Source of the DNA: Micromonospora okii
GTDB taxonomy: Bacteria > Actinomycetota > Actinomycetes > Mycobacteriales > Micromonosporaceae
Reading direction: 5' to 3'
DNA: 64,000 nt
Assembly (NCBI RefSeq): GCF_020884795.1
Contig: NZ_BBZF01000021.1
Span: forward strand, 111,349 to 175,348
Within the stretch, counting starts at the first letter, position 1. Each line of letters begins with the position of its first letter. The position numbers and the translations under genes are program-made. Under the pieces are notes generated by a model that was not told the DNA's origin, searched no databases, and saw only the letters and a list, made by a program, of their open reading frames with translations. Positions 48,386-56,779 of this stretch are shown in pieces.

Positions 48386-50632
48386 TCAGATCCCCGGGAC
48401 GAACTGGACGAGCAGGTCGATGAGCTTGATGCCGACGAACGGCACGACGATCCCGCCGAGGCCGTAGCGCAGCAGGTTGCGGCTGAGCAGCGTCGAGGCG
48501 CTCGACGGCCGGTACCGCACGCCCCGCAGCGCGAGGGGGATCAGCGCGACGATGACCACCGCGTTGAAGATCACCGCGGAGAGGATCGCCGAGGTGGGGC
48601 TGGACAGCCGCATGACGTTCAGCGCGTCCAGGCTCGGGTAGATGCCGGCGAACATGGCCGGGATGATCGCGAAGTACTTCGCGATGTCGTTGGCGATGGA
48701 GAACGTGGTCAGCGCGCCCCGGGTGATCAGCAGTTGCTTGCCGATCTCCACGATCTCGATGAGCTTGGTCGGGTCGGAGTCGAGGTCGACCATGTTGCCG
48801 GCCTCCTTCGCGGCCGACGTGCCGGTGTTCATCGCGACGCCGACGTCGGCCTGGGCCAGGGCGGGGGCGTCGTTGGTGCCGTCGCCGGTCATCGCCACGA
48901 GCCGGCCGCCCTCCTGTTCCTTGCTGATCAGGGCGAGCTTCTCCTCGGGGGTGGCCTCGGCGAGGAAGTCGTCGACGCCGGCCTCCTCGGCGATGGCCCT
49001 CGCGGTGCGCGGGTTGTCGCCGGTGATCATCACGGTGCGGATGCCCATCCGGCGCATCTCGTCGAAGCGCTCCCGCATTCCGGCCTTGACCACGTCCTTG
49101 AGGTGGATCACCCCGAGGGCGCGGGCCGGCTCGCCGTCGACGTGCTCCGCCACGACGAGCGGGGTGCCGCCGATGCCGCTGATCTCGTCGACGATCCGGC
49201 CGACCTGCTCGGTGGGGTGGCCGCCGTTGTCGCGTACCCACTTCATCACGGCCGCCGCCGCGCCCTTGCGGACCCGCCGGGTGGGGCGGCCGTTCTCCGC
49301 GCCCAGGTCCACGCCGCTCATCCGGGTCTGCGCGGTGAACGGCACGAAGGTGGCGTGCGGGACCAGGCCGGGCTCGCGCTCCCGCAGCCCGAACCAGTTC
49401 TTGGCGAGCACCACCACCGAGCGCCCCTCGGGGGTCTCGTCGGCCAGGCTGGACAACTGGGCCGCGTCGGCGACCTCCGCCGCCGTCCGCCCCTCGACGG
49501 GGACGAACTCGGCGGCCTGCCGGTTGCCCAGGGTGATCGTGCCGGTCTTGTCCAGCAGCAGCGTGTCGACGTCGCCGGCCGCCTCGACGGCCCGGCCGCT
49601 CATGGCGAGGACGTTGCGCTGCACGAGGCGGTCCATGCCGGCGATGCCGATGGCCGACAGCAGCGCGCCGATGGTGGTCGGGATCAGGCAGACCAGCAGC
49701 GCGGCCAGCACGATCCCGGTCACCCCGGCGTCGGTGACCGCGCCGGTGTCCGGCGCCGCCGCCTGGTAGCCCTTGGAGAAGATCGCCAGCGGCTGCAGCG
49801 TCACGACGGCCAGCAGGAAGACGACCGTCAGCGCGGCGAGCAGGATGTTCAGCGCGATCTCGTTCGGGGTCTTCTGCCGGTTCGCGCCCTCGACCAGGGC
49901 GATCATCCGGTCGATGAAGCTCTCCCCCGGCTTCTGGGTGATCCTCACGACGATGTGGTCGGAGAGCACCCGGGTGCCGCCGGTGACCGCGCTGCGGTCG
50001 CCGCCGGACTCCCGGATCACCGGGGCGGACTCGCCGGTGATGGCCGACTCGTCCACGCTGGCGATGCCCTCGACCACGTCGCCGTCGCCGGGGACGATCT
50101 CGCCGGCCTCGACCAGCACGATGTCGCCCTGCCGCAGCTCCGGCGCGGGGACGGGCTCCTGCCGGTAGGCGCTCGCGGCGGTGCCGGGCGTCCAGCCGGC
50201 CAGCCGCGTGGCGACGGTGTCCTTCTTCGCCTGGCGCAGGGTGGCCGCCTGCGCCTTGCCCCGGCCCTCGGCGACCGCCTCGGCCAGGTTGGCGAAGACG
50301 ACGGTCAGCCAGAGCCAGACCGTGACGGCCCAGGCGAAGACCGACGGGTCGGCCACGGCCAGGACGGTGGTGAAGGCCGCGCCGATCTCCACGATCAGCA
50401 TGACCGGGTTGCGCCACAGGGTGCGCGGGTCGAGCTTGCGCAGCGCGTCCGGCAGGGAGCGCAGCAGTTGCCCCGGGTCGAGCAGGCCGCCGCCGACCCG
50501 GTTGCCCCGGGTGGCGGGGGCCGGGGTGCCGGCGGGGGCCGGGGTGCCGGCGGGGGCCGGGGTGCCGGCGGGGGCCGGGGTGCCGGCGGTCGGCTGGTCG
50601 CCGGTGCCGGTCGTCACGGGCGCGACGGACAT
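48386..50632 (-). CDS. kdpB: KdpB, P-type ATPase subunit
   Basis: The 748-residue catalytic subunit has the phosphorylation motif LLLDKTGTITLGNR, TGES in DESAITGESAPV and the TGDGTNDAPALAQADVG hinge. The N-terminal 50 residues carry four tandem APAGTP-type repeats not found in the core enzyme. The start is not certain: ATG 50632 has TGAGGA about 9 nt upstream; ATG 50647 and GTG 50656 (4-nt overlap with the kdpA stop) are in frame. It couples ATP hydrolysis to K+ uptake through KdpA. Confidence 0.96.
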   Translation of the reverse strand: MSVAPVTTGTGDQPTAGTPAPAGTPAPAGTPAPAGTPAPATRGNRVGGGLLDPGQLLRSLPDALRKLDPRTLWRNPVMLIVEIGAAFTTVLAVADPSVFAWAVTVWLWLTVVFANLAEAVAEGRGKAQAATLRQAKKDTVATRLAGWTPGTAASAYRQEPVPAPELRQGDIVLVEAGEIVPGDGDVVEGIASVDESAITGESAPVIRESGGDRSAVTGGTRVLSDHIVVRITQKPGESFIDRMIALVEGANRQKTPNEIALNILLAALTVVFLLAVVTLQPLAIFSKGYQAAAPDTGAVTDAGVTGIVLAALLVCLIPTTIGALLSAIGIAGMDRLVQRNVLAMSGRAVEAAGDVDTLLLDKTGTITLGNRQAAEFVPVEGRTAAEVADAAQLSSLADETPEGRSVVVLAKNWFGLREREPGLVPHATFVPFTAQTRMSGVDLGAENGRPTRRVRKGAAAAVMKWVRDNGGHPTEQVGRIVDEISGIGGTPLVVAEHVDGEPARALGVIHLKDVVKAGMRERFDEMRRMGIRTVMITGDNPRTARAIAEEAGVDDFLAEATPEEKLALISKEQEGGRLVAMTGDGTNDAPALAQADVGVAMNTGTSAAKEAGNMVDLDSDPTKLIEIVEIGKQLLITRGALTTFSIANDIAKYFAIIPAMFAGIYPSLDALNVMRLSSPTSAILSAVIFNAVVIVALIPLALRGVRYRPSSASTLLSRNLLRYGLGGIVVPFVGIKLIDLLVQFVPGI
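50513..50584. repeat. four perfect copies of an 18-bp tandem repeat in kdpB
   Basis: The 18-bp unit at 50513-50530 is repeated without change at 50531, 50549 and 50567. It encodes (A-P-A-G-T-P)-type hexapeptides near the N-terminus of KdpB. Identical copies in frame imply recent expansion by slippage. Confidence 0.9.
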
Positions 50633-50652
50633 GTCCTCGTTCCTCATGGTGG

Positions 50653-52308
50653 TCACAGCCCTTCGGCCAGCGGGCCGAGGGCGAGCGCGGGTAGGAAGGT
50701 CAGCGCCACGAGGACCACCGTGACGCCGACGACCATCCCGACGAACAGGGGCCGGTGCGTGGGCAGCGTGCCCTCGGAGGCGGGCGTGGGCGTCTGCCGG
50801 GCCAGCGAGCCGGCCAGGGCGAGCACGAAGATGATCGGCAGGAACCGGCCCAGCAGCATGCACAGCCCGGTCGCGGTGTCCCACCACGTCGTGTTGACCG
50901 TGATGCCGCCGAACGCCGAGCCGTTGTTGTTGCTCGCCGAGGTGAACGCGTAGAGCACCTCGGAGAGCCCGTGCGGGCCGACGTTGAGCGTCGTGGAGTC
51001 GTTGCCGGTGGCGAAGGCCGTCGCCGTGGCGATCAGCACCAGCGCCGGGGTGACGAGGAAGTAGAGCGAGGCGAACTTGATCTCCCGCGCCCCGATCTTC
51101 CTGCCCAGGTACTCCGGGGTGCGCCCGACCATCAGGCCCGCCACGAACACGGTGAGCACGGCGAGGACGAGCATCCCGTACAGGCCCGAGCCGGTGCCGC
51201 CGGGCGCGACCTCGCCGAGCATCATGTTGATCATCGGCATCATGCCGCCGAGCGGGGTGTACGAGTCGTGGAACGAGTTCACCGCGCCGGTGGAGGTCAG
51301 CGTGGTGGCCGCCGCGAAGGTGGCCGAGTTCGACACATCGAAGCGCACCTCCTTGCCCTCCAGGGCCGCGCCGATCGCCTGCGGCACGGTGCCGCCGCCG
51401 GTCAGCTCGAAGACGTTGGTCAGGACGACACTGGCCAGCGCGAGGAGCGACATCACGGCGGCGATGGCGTAGCCCTGCCGCTTCTGCCCGACCATCCGGC
51501 CGAAGACCCGGGGCAGGCTGAACGGGATCACCAGGATCAGGAAGATCTCCAGCCAGTTCGTCCAGGCCGTCGGGTTCTCGAACGGGTGCGCGCTGTTGGC
51601 GTTGTAGAAGCCGCCGCCGTTCGTGCCCAGCTCCTTGATGACCTCCTGGCTGGCGACCGGCCCGCCGGGGACCGTCTGCGTGCCACCGGTCAGGGTGGCC
51701 GCCTCGGTGCCGCCGGAGAGGTTCTGCACCGCCCCGCCGAGCATCAGGGCGAGCGCGGCGAGCACCGCGATCGGCAGCAGGATCCGCAGGACGATCCGGG
51801 TGAGGTCCACCCAGAAGTTGCCGAGCTGGCCGGTGCGGCTGCGCGCGAAGCCGCGCACCAGCGCGACCGCCACGGCGATGCCGACGGCGGCGGAGACGAA
51901 GTTCTGCACCGCCAGCCCGGCCATCTGCACCAGGTGGCCCATGGTCGACTCGCCCGAGTACGACTGCCAGTTCGTGTTGGTCACGAACGACACCGCCGTG
52001 TTCCACGCGCCGTGCGGCACCACGGCGTCGAAGCCCAGCGACAGCCACAGCTTGTCCTGCACCCGCTGGAACGCGTACAGGAACAGCAGCGACACCGCGG
52101 AGAACGCCAACACGCTGCGGGCGTAGACCCCCCAGGTCTGCTCCGCCGCCGGGTTCGCCCCGACCAGCCGGTAGACGCCCCGCTCGACGCGGGAGGAGCG
52201 GGTGCCGGAGACGACCCGGAACATGTGGTCGCCGAGCGGCTTGTGGACGGCGACGAGGGCCGCCACCAGGGACAGCACGAAGAGCACGCCCGCTGTTGTC
52301 ATGGTCAT
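50653..52308 (-). CDS. kdpA: KdpA, K+-binding and channel subunit
   Basis: The 551-residue membrane protein has about ten helices. The selectivity-filter-like segments are visible as TNWQSYSGE, TNGGGFYNANSAHPFENP and SASNNNGSAFGG. It forms the K+ pathway of the pump. Its start codon shares one base with the kdpF stop (TGATG), indicating coupled translation. Confidence 0.95.
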   Translation of the reverse strand: MTMTTAGVLFVLSLVAALVAVHKPLGDHMFRVVSGTRSSRVERGVYRLVGANPAAEQTWGVYARSVLAFSAVSLLFLYAFQRVQDKLWLSLGFDAVVPHGAWNTAVSFVTNTNWQSYSGESTMGHLVQMAGLAVQNFVSAAVGIAVAVALVRGFARSRTGQLGNFWVDLTRIVLRILLPIAVLAALALMLGGAVQNLSGGTEAATLTGGTQTVPGGPVASQEVIKELGTNGGGFYNANSAHPFENPTAWTNWLEIFLILVIPFSLPRVFGRMVGQKRQGYAIAAVMSLLALASVVLTNVFELTGGGTVPQAIGAALEGKEVRFDVSNSATFAAATTLTSTGAVNSFHDSYTPLGGMMPMINMMLGEVAPGGTGSGLYGMLVLAVLTVFVAGLMVGRTPEYLGRKIGAREIKFASLYFLVTPALVLIATATAFATGNDSTTLNVGPHGLSEVLYAFTSASNNNGSAFGGITVNTTWWDTATGLCMLLGRFLPIIFVLALAGSLARQTPTPASEGTLPTHRPLFVGMVVGVTVVLVALTFLPALALGPLAEGL

Positions 52309-52397
52309 CAGAACCGCTCCGGGAACAGCAGGGCGACCACCAGGAAGACTCCCAGGCCGATCGCGAGCGCCAGGCCCACGGCGTCGACGGCGCTCAC
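52308..52397 (-). CDS. kdpF: KdpF small membrane subunit
   Basis: A 29-residue peptide: GTG 52397, one membrane helix and the ending LLFPERF typical of KdpF. It stabilises the KdpABC complex. GTG 52397 overlaps the stop of the preceding 27-residue frame (GTGA), and its stop overlaps kdpA. Confidence 0.85.
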   Translation of the reverse strand: MSAVDAVGLALAIGLGVFLVVALLFPERF

Positions 52398-52477
52398 AGC
52401 TTCTCCACCCCCCGCACCACCAGGGCGAGCGCCGCGAACAGCGCCACCGTCAGCACCACGAACACCACGTCAGACAC
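52394..52477 (-). CDS. 27-residue membrane peptide heading the kdp operon
   Basis: GTG 52477 is preceded by GAGGAG with 6-nt spacing. The peptide is one hydrophobic helix (VVFVVLTVALFAALALVV) ending RGVEKL. It overlaps kdpF by 4 nt. Similar short peptides precede kdpF in actinobacteria; their function is not established. A helper subunit or a leader peptide are options. Confidence 0.65.
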   Translation of the reverse strand: MSDVVFVVLTVALFAALALVVRGVEKL

Positions 52478-52491
52478 GCTGACTCCTCTTA

Positions 52492-52524
52492 CCGGAATGA
52501 GCTCGTCACGACCGCCTTCCGGTC
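52492..52524 (-). promoter_or_regulatory. inverted repeat in the leader of the kdp operon
   Basis: ACCGGAA and TTCCGGT (7-bp arms at both ends) flank 19 nt just upstream of the GAGGAG ribosome site of the first kdp frame. The promoter must lie within 52500-52670. The TTTATA-type repeat bound by enterobacterial KdpE is not visible. Confidence 0.35.
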
Positions 52525-52671
52525 GCGCCGAGCCATCACAACGCCTCGGAGAGCGTCCGGACAGGGCCGTTGACGCAGCCATGACGGCGGCCGGCGGATT
52601 CTTGACGCGCTTTTCACACCGACCCGTGAACCCGGTTGCCGCCCGCCACTCCGGGGGCGGAGACTGGGCGG

Positions 52672-53163
52672 GTGATCATCGTGCGCGCAGGAGCGGCCGG
52701 CCCCGGGGAGGACGTCGACGCCGCCGCCGGCATCTGGGCCGAGGCGACGGCCGCCCGCGACGGCGAGCCGGAGGCCGCGCCGCTGAGCCTCGCCCGCCCC
52801 CTCATCCAGGCGGTCCTCGACGCGCCCGGGGCGCTGCTGCTCGTCGCGCGCGACGACGCCGAGCGGGTCGTCGGCTTCGCCGCCGTCGCGCCCCTGCCGG
52901 CGGACGCGTCGACCGCCGAGGTCCGCTACGTCGGGGTGCGGCCCGCCGACTGGGGGCGGGGCGTCGGCCGGCACCTGATGCGGGAGCTGCCGGCCCACCT
53001 GGCCGCCGCCGGTTACACCCGGGCCGAGCTGGACGTGTACGTGGACAACCCCCGGGCGGTCCGGCTCTACGAGGGCCTGGGCTGGTCGCCGCACGGCGAC
53101 GCCACGGCGCACCCGCGCAGCGGCCGGCTGGAACGGCGGTACGGACTCGACCTACCTCGGTGA
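52672..53163 (+). CDS. GNAT-family N-acetyltransferase
   Basis: The 163-residue protein has the GNAT core: VRYVGVRPADWGRGVGRHLMREL with the acetyl-CoA loop WGRGVG, and the ELDVYVDNPRAVRLYEGLGW ending. GTG 52672 follows a purine-rich site. It is divergent from the kdp operon and has no coupled partner; the substrate is unknown. Confidence 0.85.
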   Translation: MIIVRAGAAGPGEDVDAAAGIWAEATAARDGEPEAAPLSLARPLIQAVLDAPGALLLVARDDAERVVGFAAVAPLPADASTAEVRYVGVRPADWGRGVGRHLMRELPAHLAAAGYTRAELDVYVDNPRAVRLYEGLGWSPHGDATAHPRSGRLERRYGLDLPR

Positions 53164-53192
53164 TGCCCCTGGGCCGGCGGGGCACCGGGCCG

Positions 53193-53268
53193 CGTCCACC
53201 CGCCCGGTAGCGGTCCACCCGCCCGGCGGCTCCTCGTTCCAGGGGGCCGCCGCGCCTGCGGGGCCCCC
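53193..53268. terminator. GC hairpin and 14-bp direct repeats between convergent genes
   Basis: GTCCACCCGCCCGG occurs twice (53193-53206, 53213-53226). GGGGGCC (53242-53248) and GGCCCCC (53262-53268) can pair around 13 nt. The region lies between the acetyltransferase stop and the lipoprotein stop. Confidence 0.4.
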
Positions 53269-53290
53269 GGGGTGCGGCGCGACGCCGGCG

Positions 53291-54007
53291 TCACTCGCCC
53301 GGGCCGGGAGGGGCAGCCCCGTTGTCGACGAAGTCGAAGGTGGTGCCCTTCCCCGCGTCACCCTCGCCCAGGCGCTGGGCGACGAGGCCCTCCTCGTCCA
53401 GCGCGCGCAGGTGGAGCCCACCCTGACCCGCGATCGTGTAGGCGGGGCGCCCCTCGTCGGTCTCCCCCGCCGCGGAGATGGTGAACATCTGGCCTGCGCG
53501 GCCGGCGTCGCAGGGGGCCGCCACGACCGTCGTGGGGGCGGTCCCGTCGTCGCGCAGGCCCATGCACTCGGGCTCGCCGTGCTCGCGCACCTTCGCGGTG
53601 CGGATCTGGTACCTCTTCCCACCGGCGGGCAGCAACACGAACAGGCTCGTGTCCGTGTCGCCGTCGGTCAGGTCCAGCCGGCCCTTGGCGTCCAACGCCA
53701 GGATCGACTCGAACGAGTCGACCGGCCGCAGGACGATCTGCCGCTTGCCCCGCAGGATCGGGTCCGCGCCGCCCGTCCCCGGCCGGGCCTCGGACCGGGT
53801 GGCCGTCGGTGAAGGCGGGCCGGCGCTCGTGCCGTCGACGGCGGGCGCCGACGTCGCCGACGGGGCGGCAGAGTTTCCGGCCTCGGGGGTGGACGTGGTG
53901 CAGGCCGACGCGGACGCGGCGACGCCGACGGCCAGCACCGCCACGACGGCGCGACGCACAGCGGCGGGGTGGAGCACGGCAGCGGGGCGGGACGACAGGT
54001 CCGGCAT
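53291..54007 (-). CDS. secreted lipoprotein of unknown function
   Basis: The 238-residue product has a lipoprotein signal: basic start, hydrophobic VVAVLAVGVAASASAC with the lipobox Cys near residue 36, then a Thr/Ser/Pro/Ala-rich linker to about 75. The folded part has repeated short strands (RQIVLRPVDS, LFVLLPAG, YQIRTAKV, FTISAAGE) that suggest a beta-trefoil or similar fold; I do not recognise the family. GAGGAG lies 6 nt before ATG 54007. Confidence 0.75.
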   Translation of the reverse strand: MPDLSSRPAAVLHPAAVRRAVVAVLAVGVAASASACTTSTPEAGNSAAPSATSAPAVDGTSAGPPSPTATRSEARPGTGGADPILRGKRQIVLRPVDSFESILALDAKGRLDLTDGDTDTSLFVLLPAGGKRYQIRTAKVREHGEPECMGLRDDGTAPTTVVAAPCDAGRAGQMFTISAAGETDEGRPAYTIAGQGGLHLRALDEEGLVAQRLGEGDAGKGTTFDFVDNGAAPPGPGE

Positions 54008-54204
54008 GAGCAACTCCTCGGTCCTCGGCCATCATCGAAGGCGGCGACATCGAGCGATGCCCGTCGAGGGTATCGCTACCGCCCACGCGCCGTGGCCACG
54101 GCGGTTCGGTCGGCGAGTCCTCCGGCGACGGTCGGCGCGTCGCCCACGACCCGCGCCGCGCCTGCCCGGCGGTCGACACGGTCGAGGCGGCGACGGCGGG
54201 CCGG

Positions 54205-54891
54205 TCAGGCCGAGGCGGCGTCGGCCACGGCCGAGGCGAACCAGCCGGTGATGGTCGTCGGATGGGTGATGGCGGTGCCGACGACCACGGCCCACGCGCC
54301 CGCGCGCAGCGCCTCGGCCGCCTGCCCCGGCGTGTGGATCCGCCCCTCGGCGACCACCGGCACGTCGACGGCGCGCGCGAGCCGGGCGACCAGGTCGAGG
54401 TCGGGGCCGTCCCCCTTGGTGGTGTAGGCCGTGTAGCCGGCGAGCGTGGTGCCCACCAGGTCCGCGCCCGCCTCGGCGGCGGCGACGCCCTCGTCCAGGG
54501 TGGCGCAGTCGGCCATCACCAGGGCCCCGGTCCGCTCGTGGACGGCGGCGACCGTCTCGGCGAGGGTCAGCCCGTCGGGGCGGGGCCGGCAGGTCGCGTC
54601 GAGCGCGACGACGTGGGCCCCGGCCCGGGCGACGGCCACGGCGTGCTCCATCGTCGGGGTGATGAAGACGTCGTCGTCGCCGTCCTTCCAGAGCCCGATC
54701 AGGGGCAGGTCGACCGCGGCGCGGATCGCGGCGATGTCCGCCGGCCCCTGGGCGCGGATGCCGGCGGCCCCGCCCCGGGCGGCGGCGAGGGCCACGCGGC
54801 GCATCGTGTCGGGGTCGCGCATCGGCTCCCCCGGGTACGCCTGGCACGAGACCACCAGCCGGTGACGCAGCCGCTCGATCACCGCGTTCAC
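54205..54891 (-). CDS. nanE: N-acetylmannosamine-6-phosphate 2-epimerase
   Basis: A 228-residue TIM barrel. Family blocks include LVVSCQAYPGEPM, GIRAQGPADIAAIRA, PLIGLWKDG, ALDATCRPRPDG, VMADCATLDEG and VVAEGRIHTPGQAAEAL. It converts ManNAc-6-P to GlcNAc-6-P, the last sialic-acid-specific step. ATG 54891 overlaps the nanK stop by 4 nt. It is the last gene of the operon; nagA and nagB are not in this window. Confidence 0.93.
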   Translation of the reverse strand: MNAVIERLRHRLVVSCQAYPGEPMRDPDTMRRVALAAARGGAAGIRAQGPADIAAIRAAVDLPLIGLWKDGDDDVFITPTMEHAVAVARAGAHVVALDATCRPRPDGLTLAETVAAVHERTGALVMADCATLDEGVAAAEAGADLVGTTLAGYTAYTTKGDGPDLDLVARLARAVDVPVVAEGRIHTPGQAAEALRAGAWAVVVGTAITHPTTITGWFASAVADAASA

Positions 54892-55838
54892 GACCGCACC
54901 TCCCAGGCCAGCGACGCGGCGCCGACGACCGGGGCGTCCGCGCCGAGGGCGGGGGCCAGCACGGGTACGGCGGCCAGGCCCGGCAGCACCTCACCGCGTA
55001 CCGCCTCGCGCAGTGCCCGCCACCACGGCTCGCCGAGGCCGGTGACGCCGCCCCCGACGACCACGACGTGCGGGTCGAGCACGTTGACCAGCCCGCCGAC
55101 GGCCGAGCCGACGGCGGTCCCGCCGAGCCGGACGACCTCCCCGGCCACCTCGTCGCCGCCCTCGGCGAGCGCGGCCACGGCCCGCAGGTCGTCGACCGGC
55201 CGCCCGGCGCGCCGGGCGTACTCGGCGGCGAGGCCGGGCCCGGAGGCGAGCGCCTCCAGGTGCCCCCGCCGCCCGCAGGGGCAGGGCAGCGACCCGGCGT
55301 ACGGGGAGGGCTGGTGCCCGGCGTGGCCCGCCGCCGAGTGGGCGCCGGCGAGCACGGCGTCGCCGACGACGAACGAGGCGCCGATGCCGGTGCCGACGGC
55401 GACGAAGAGCACCGTCGCGTGCCCGGCCGCGACGCCGTGGCGTGCCTCGCCGAGGGCGTGCGCGTGCACGTCGTTGACGACAGCGACGGGCAGGCCCAGC
55501 AGGCCCCGCAGCCCCCCGCGCAGGTCCGTGCCGGCCCAGCCGGCCAGGGCGTCGGTGGCCGAGAGCACCCGGCCCGTGCGGCTGTCGACCACCCCGGCGC
55601 TGCCGACGCCGAGGGCGCGCACGCGGGTGCCCGTGGCCCGCGCGCGGAGCCGGTCGACCAGTCCGGCGGCGGTGTCGAGCACGGCGGTCGGGCCGGCCCG
55701 GCCCGGGGTGGCGGCGGTGGCGCGGTCGACCACCTCGCCCCGCCGGGTCACGAGCGCGGCGGTCGTCTTGGTGCCCCCGATGTCGAGCGCCGCGACGACC
55801 TCGTCGGCGTCGGCGGGGGGCGTGCGTGGCTCGGACAT
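54888..55838 (-). CDS. nanK: ROK-family N-acetylmannosamine kinase
   Basis: A 316-residue ROK kinase with the ATP motif DIGGTKTTAAL near residue 19, VNDVHAHALGE, GTGIGASFV and the zinc motif CPCGRRGHLEALASG. In most ROK proteins the motif reads CxCGxxGC; here the third Cys is His, which can still bind zinc. Between nanA and nanE it should phosphorylate ManNAc. The start is ATG 55838, 2 nt after the nanA stop. Confidence 0.88.
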   Translation of the reverse strand: MSEPRTPPADADEVVAALDIGGTKTTAALVTRRGEVVDRATAATPGRAGPTAVLDTAAGLVDRLRARATGTRVRALGVGSAGVVDSRTGRVLSATDALAGWAGTDLRGGLRGLLGLPVAVVNDVHAHALGEARHGVAAGHATVLFVAVGTGIGASFVVGDAVLAGAHSAAGHAGHQPSPYAGSLPCPCGRRGHLEALASGPGLAAEYARRAGRPVDDLRAVAALAEGGDEVAGEVVRLGGTAVGSAVGGLVNVLDPHVVVVGGGVTGLGEPWWRALREAVRGEVLPGLAAVPVLAPALGADAPVVGAASLAWEVRS

Positions 55839-55840
55839 GC

Positions 55841-56779
55841 TCAGAGCAGCCCCGCCAGTTCCAGGTGGGCGCGCACGCGGGCCGTCTCGTCGGCGTCGAG
55901 GGGCCGCAGGGGCAGCGACACCGCGTTGCCGTCGATGACGCCGAGCAGGGCCAGGGCGGTCTTGAACGCGCCCACGCCCCGGGTCGCCCCGGCCGACGTG
56001 GCGGGGTCGGCCGCGTCGACGATGCGGAAGAGCCGGGTCAGGCGGTCCTGCTCGCGGCGGGCGGCGTCCCAGTCGCCGTCGACGGCGGCCCGGTGCAGCC
56101 GCACGTAACCGTCCGGGTCCACGTTGCCCAGCCCGGGGACGCTGCCGGACGCTCCGGCGAGCATCATCGCGTCGACCACCACCTCGTGCCCGGTCAGCAG
56201 GCTGAAGCCGCCGCCGGGGGTCCGCTCCGCGACCGCCAGCGCGAGCTGGCGGAACGCGACGTCGTCGCCGCTGGAGTCCTTGACGCCGGCGAGGACGCCC
56301 TCCGCCGCCAGCCGGACCAGCAGCTCCGTGGAGAGCTTCGTGTGCACGCAGACGGGGATGTCGTACGCGAAGAGGGGCAGCTCGACCGAGGAGGCGAGCG
56401 CCCGGAAGTGCCGCTCGGTCTCGTGGGGGCCGACGATGGCGTAGAAGGGGGCGGTCGCCACGAGGCCGTCGACGCCGAGGCGCGCCGCCGCCCCGGCCCG
56501 GTCGAGCACCCGGGGCGTGGTGGGCTCGATGCACCCGGCGATCACCGGCACCGCGCCGCCGACGGTCTTCACGACGGTGTCGAGGACGAGGTCCCGCTGG
56601 CTGTCGGTGAGGAAGACGGTCTCGCCGGAGCTGCCGAGCGCGAAGATGCCGTCGACGCCGGCGGCGAGCAGCCGCTCGACGAGCCGCTCCAGGGAGGGGA
56701 CGTCGACCGCGCCCTCCTGCGTCAGGGGGGTGACGACCGGCGGCACGACTCCGGTGATCCTCGGGGCTGGCGTGGTCAC
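55841..56779 (-). CDS. nanA: N-acetylneuraminate lyase (DapA family)
   Basis: The 312-residue class I aldolase has GSSGET near 49-54, catalytic Tyr139 in FAYDIPV and the Schiff-base Lys167 in GVKDSSGD. Members of this family include DapA and NanA; nanK/nanE context favours sialic acid cleavage to ManNAc and pyruvate. GTG 56779 overlaps the stop of the transporter ATPase by 4 nt. Confidence 0.85.
   Translation of the reverse strand: MTTPAPRITGVVPPVVTPLTQEGAVDVPSLERLVERLLAAGVDGIFALGSSGETVFLTDSQRDLVLDTVVKTVGGAVPVIAGCIEPTTPRVLDRAGAAARLGVDGLVATAPFYAIVGPHETERHFRALASSVELPLFAYDIPVCVHTKLSTELLVRLAAEGVLAGVKDSSGDDVAFRQLALAVAERTPGGGFSLLTGHEVVVDAMMLAGASGSVPGLGNVDPDGYVRLHRAAVDGDWDAARREQDRLTRLFRIVDAADPATSAGATRGVGAFKTALALLGVIDGNAVSLPLRPLDADETARVRAHLELAGLL

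Noticed and set aside
52481..52671. Possible KdpE-binding TTTATA repeats or a c-di-AMP riboswitch upstream of kdp
   Set aside because: Neither the AT-rich repeat nor the conserved riboswitch core is visible in this 190-bp region.
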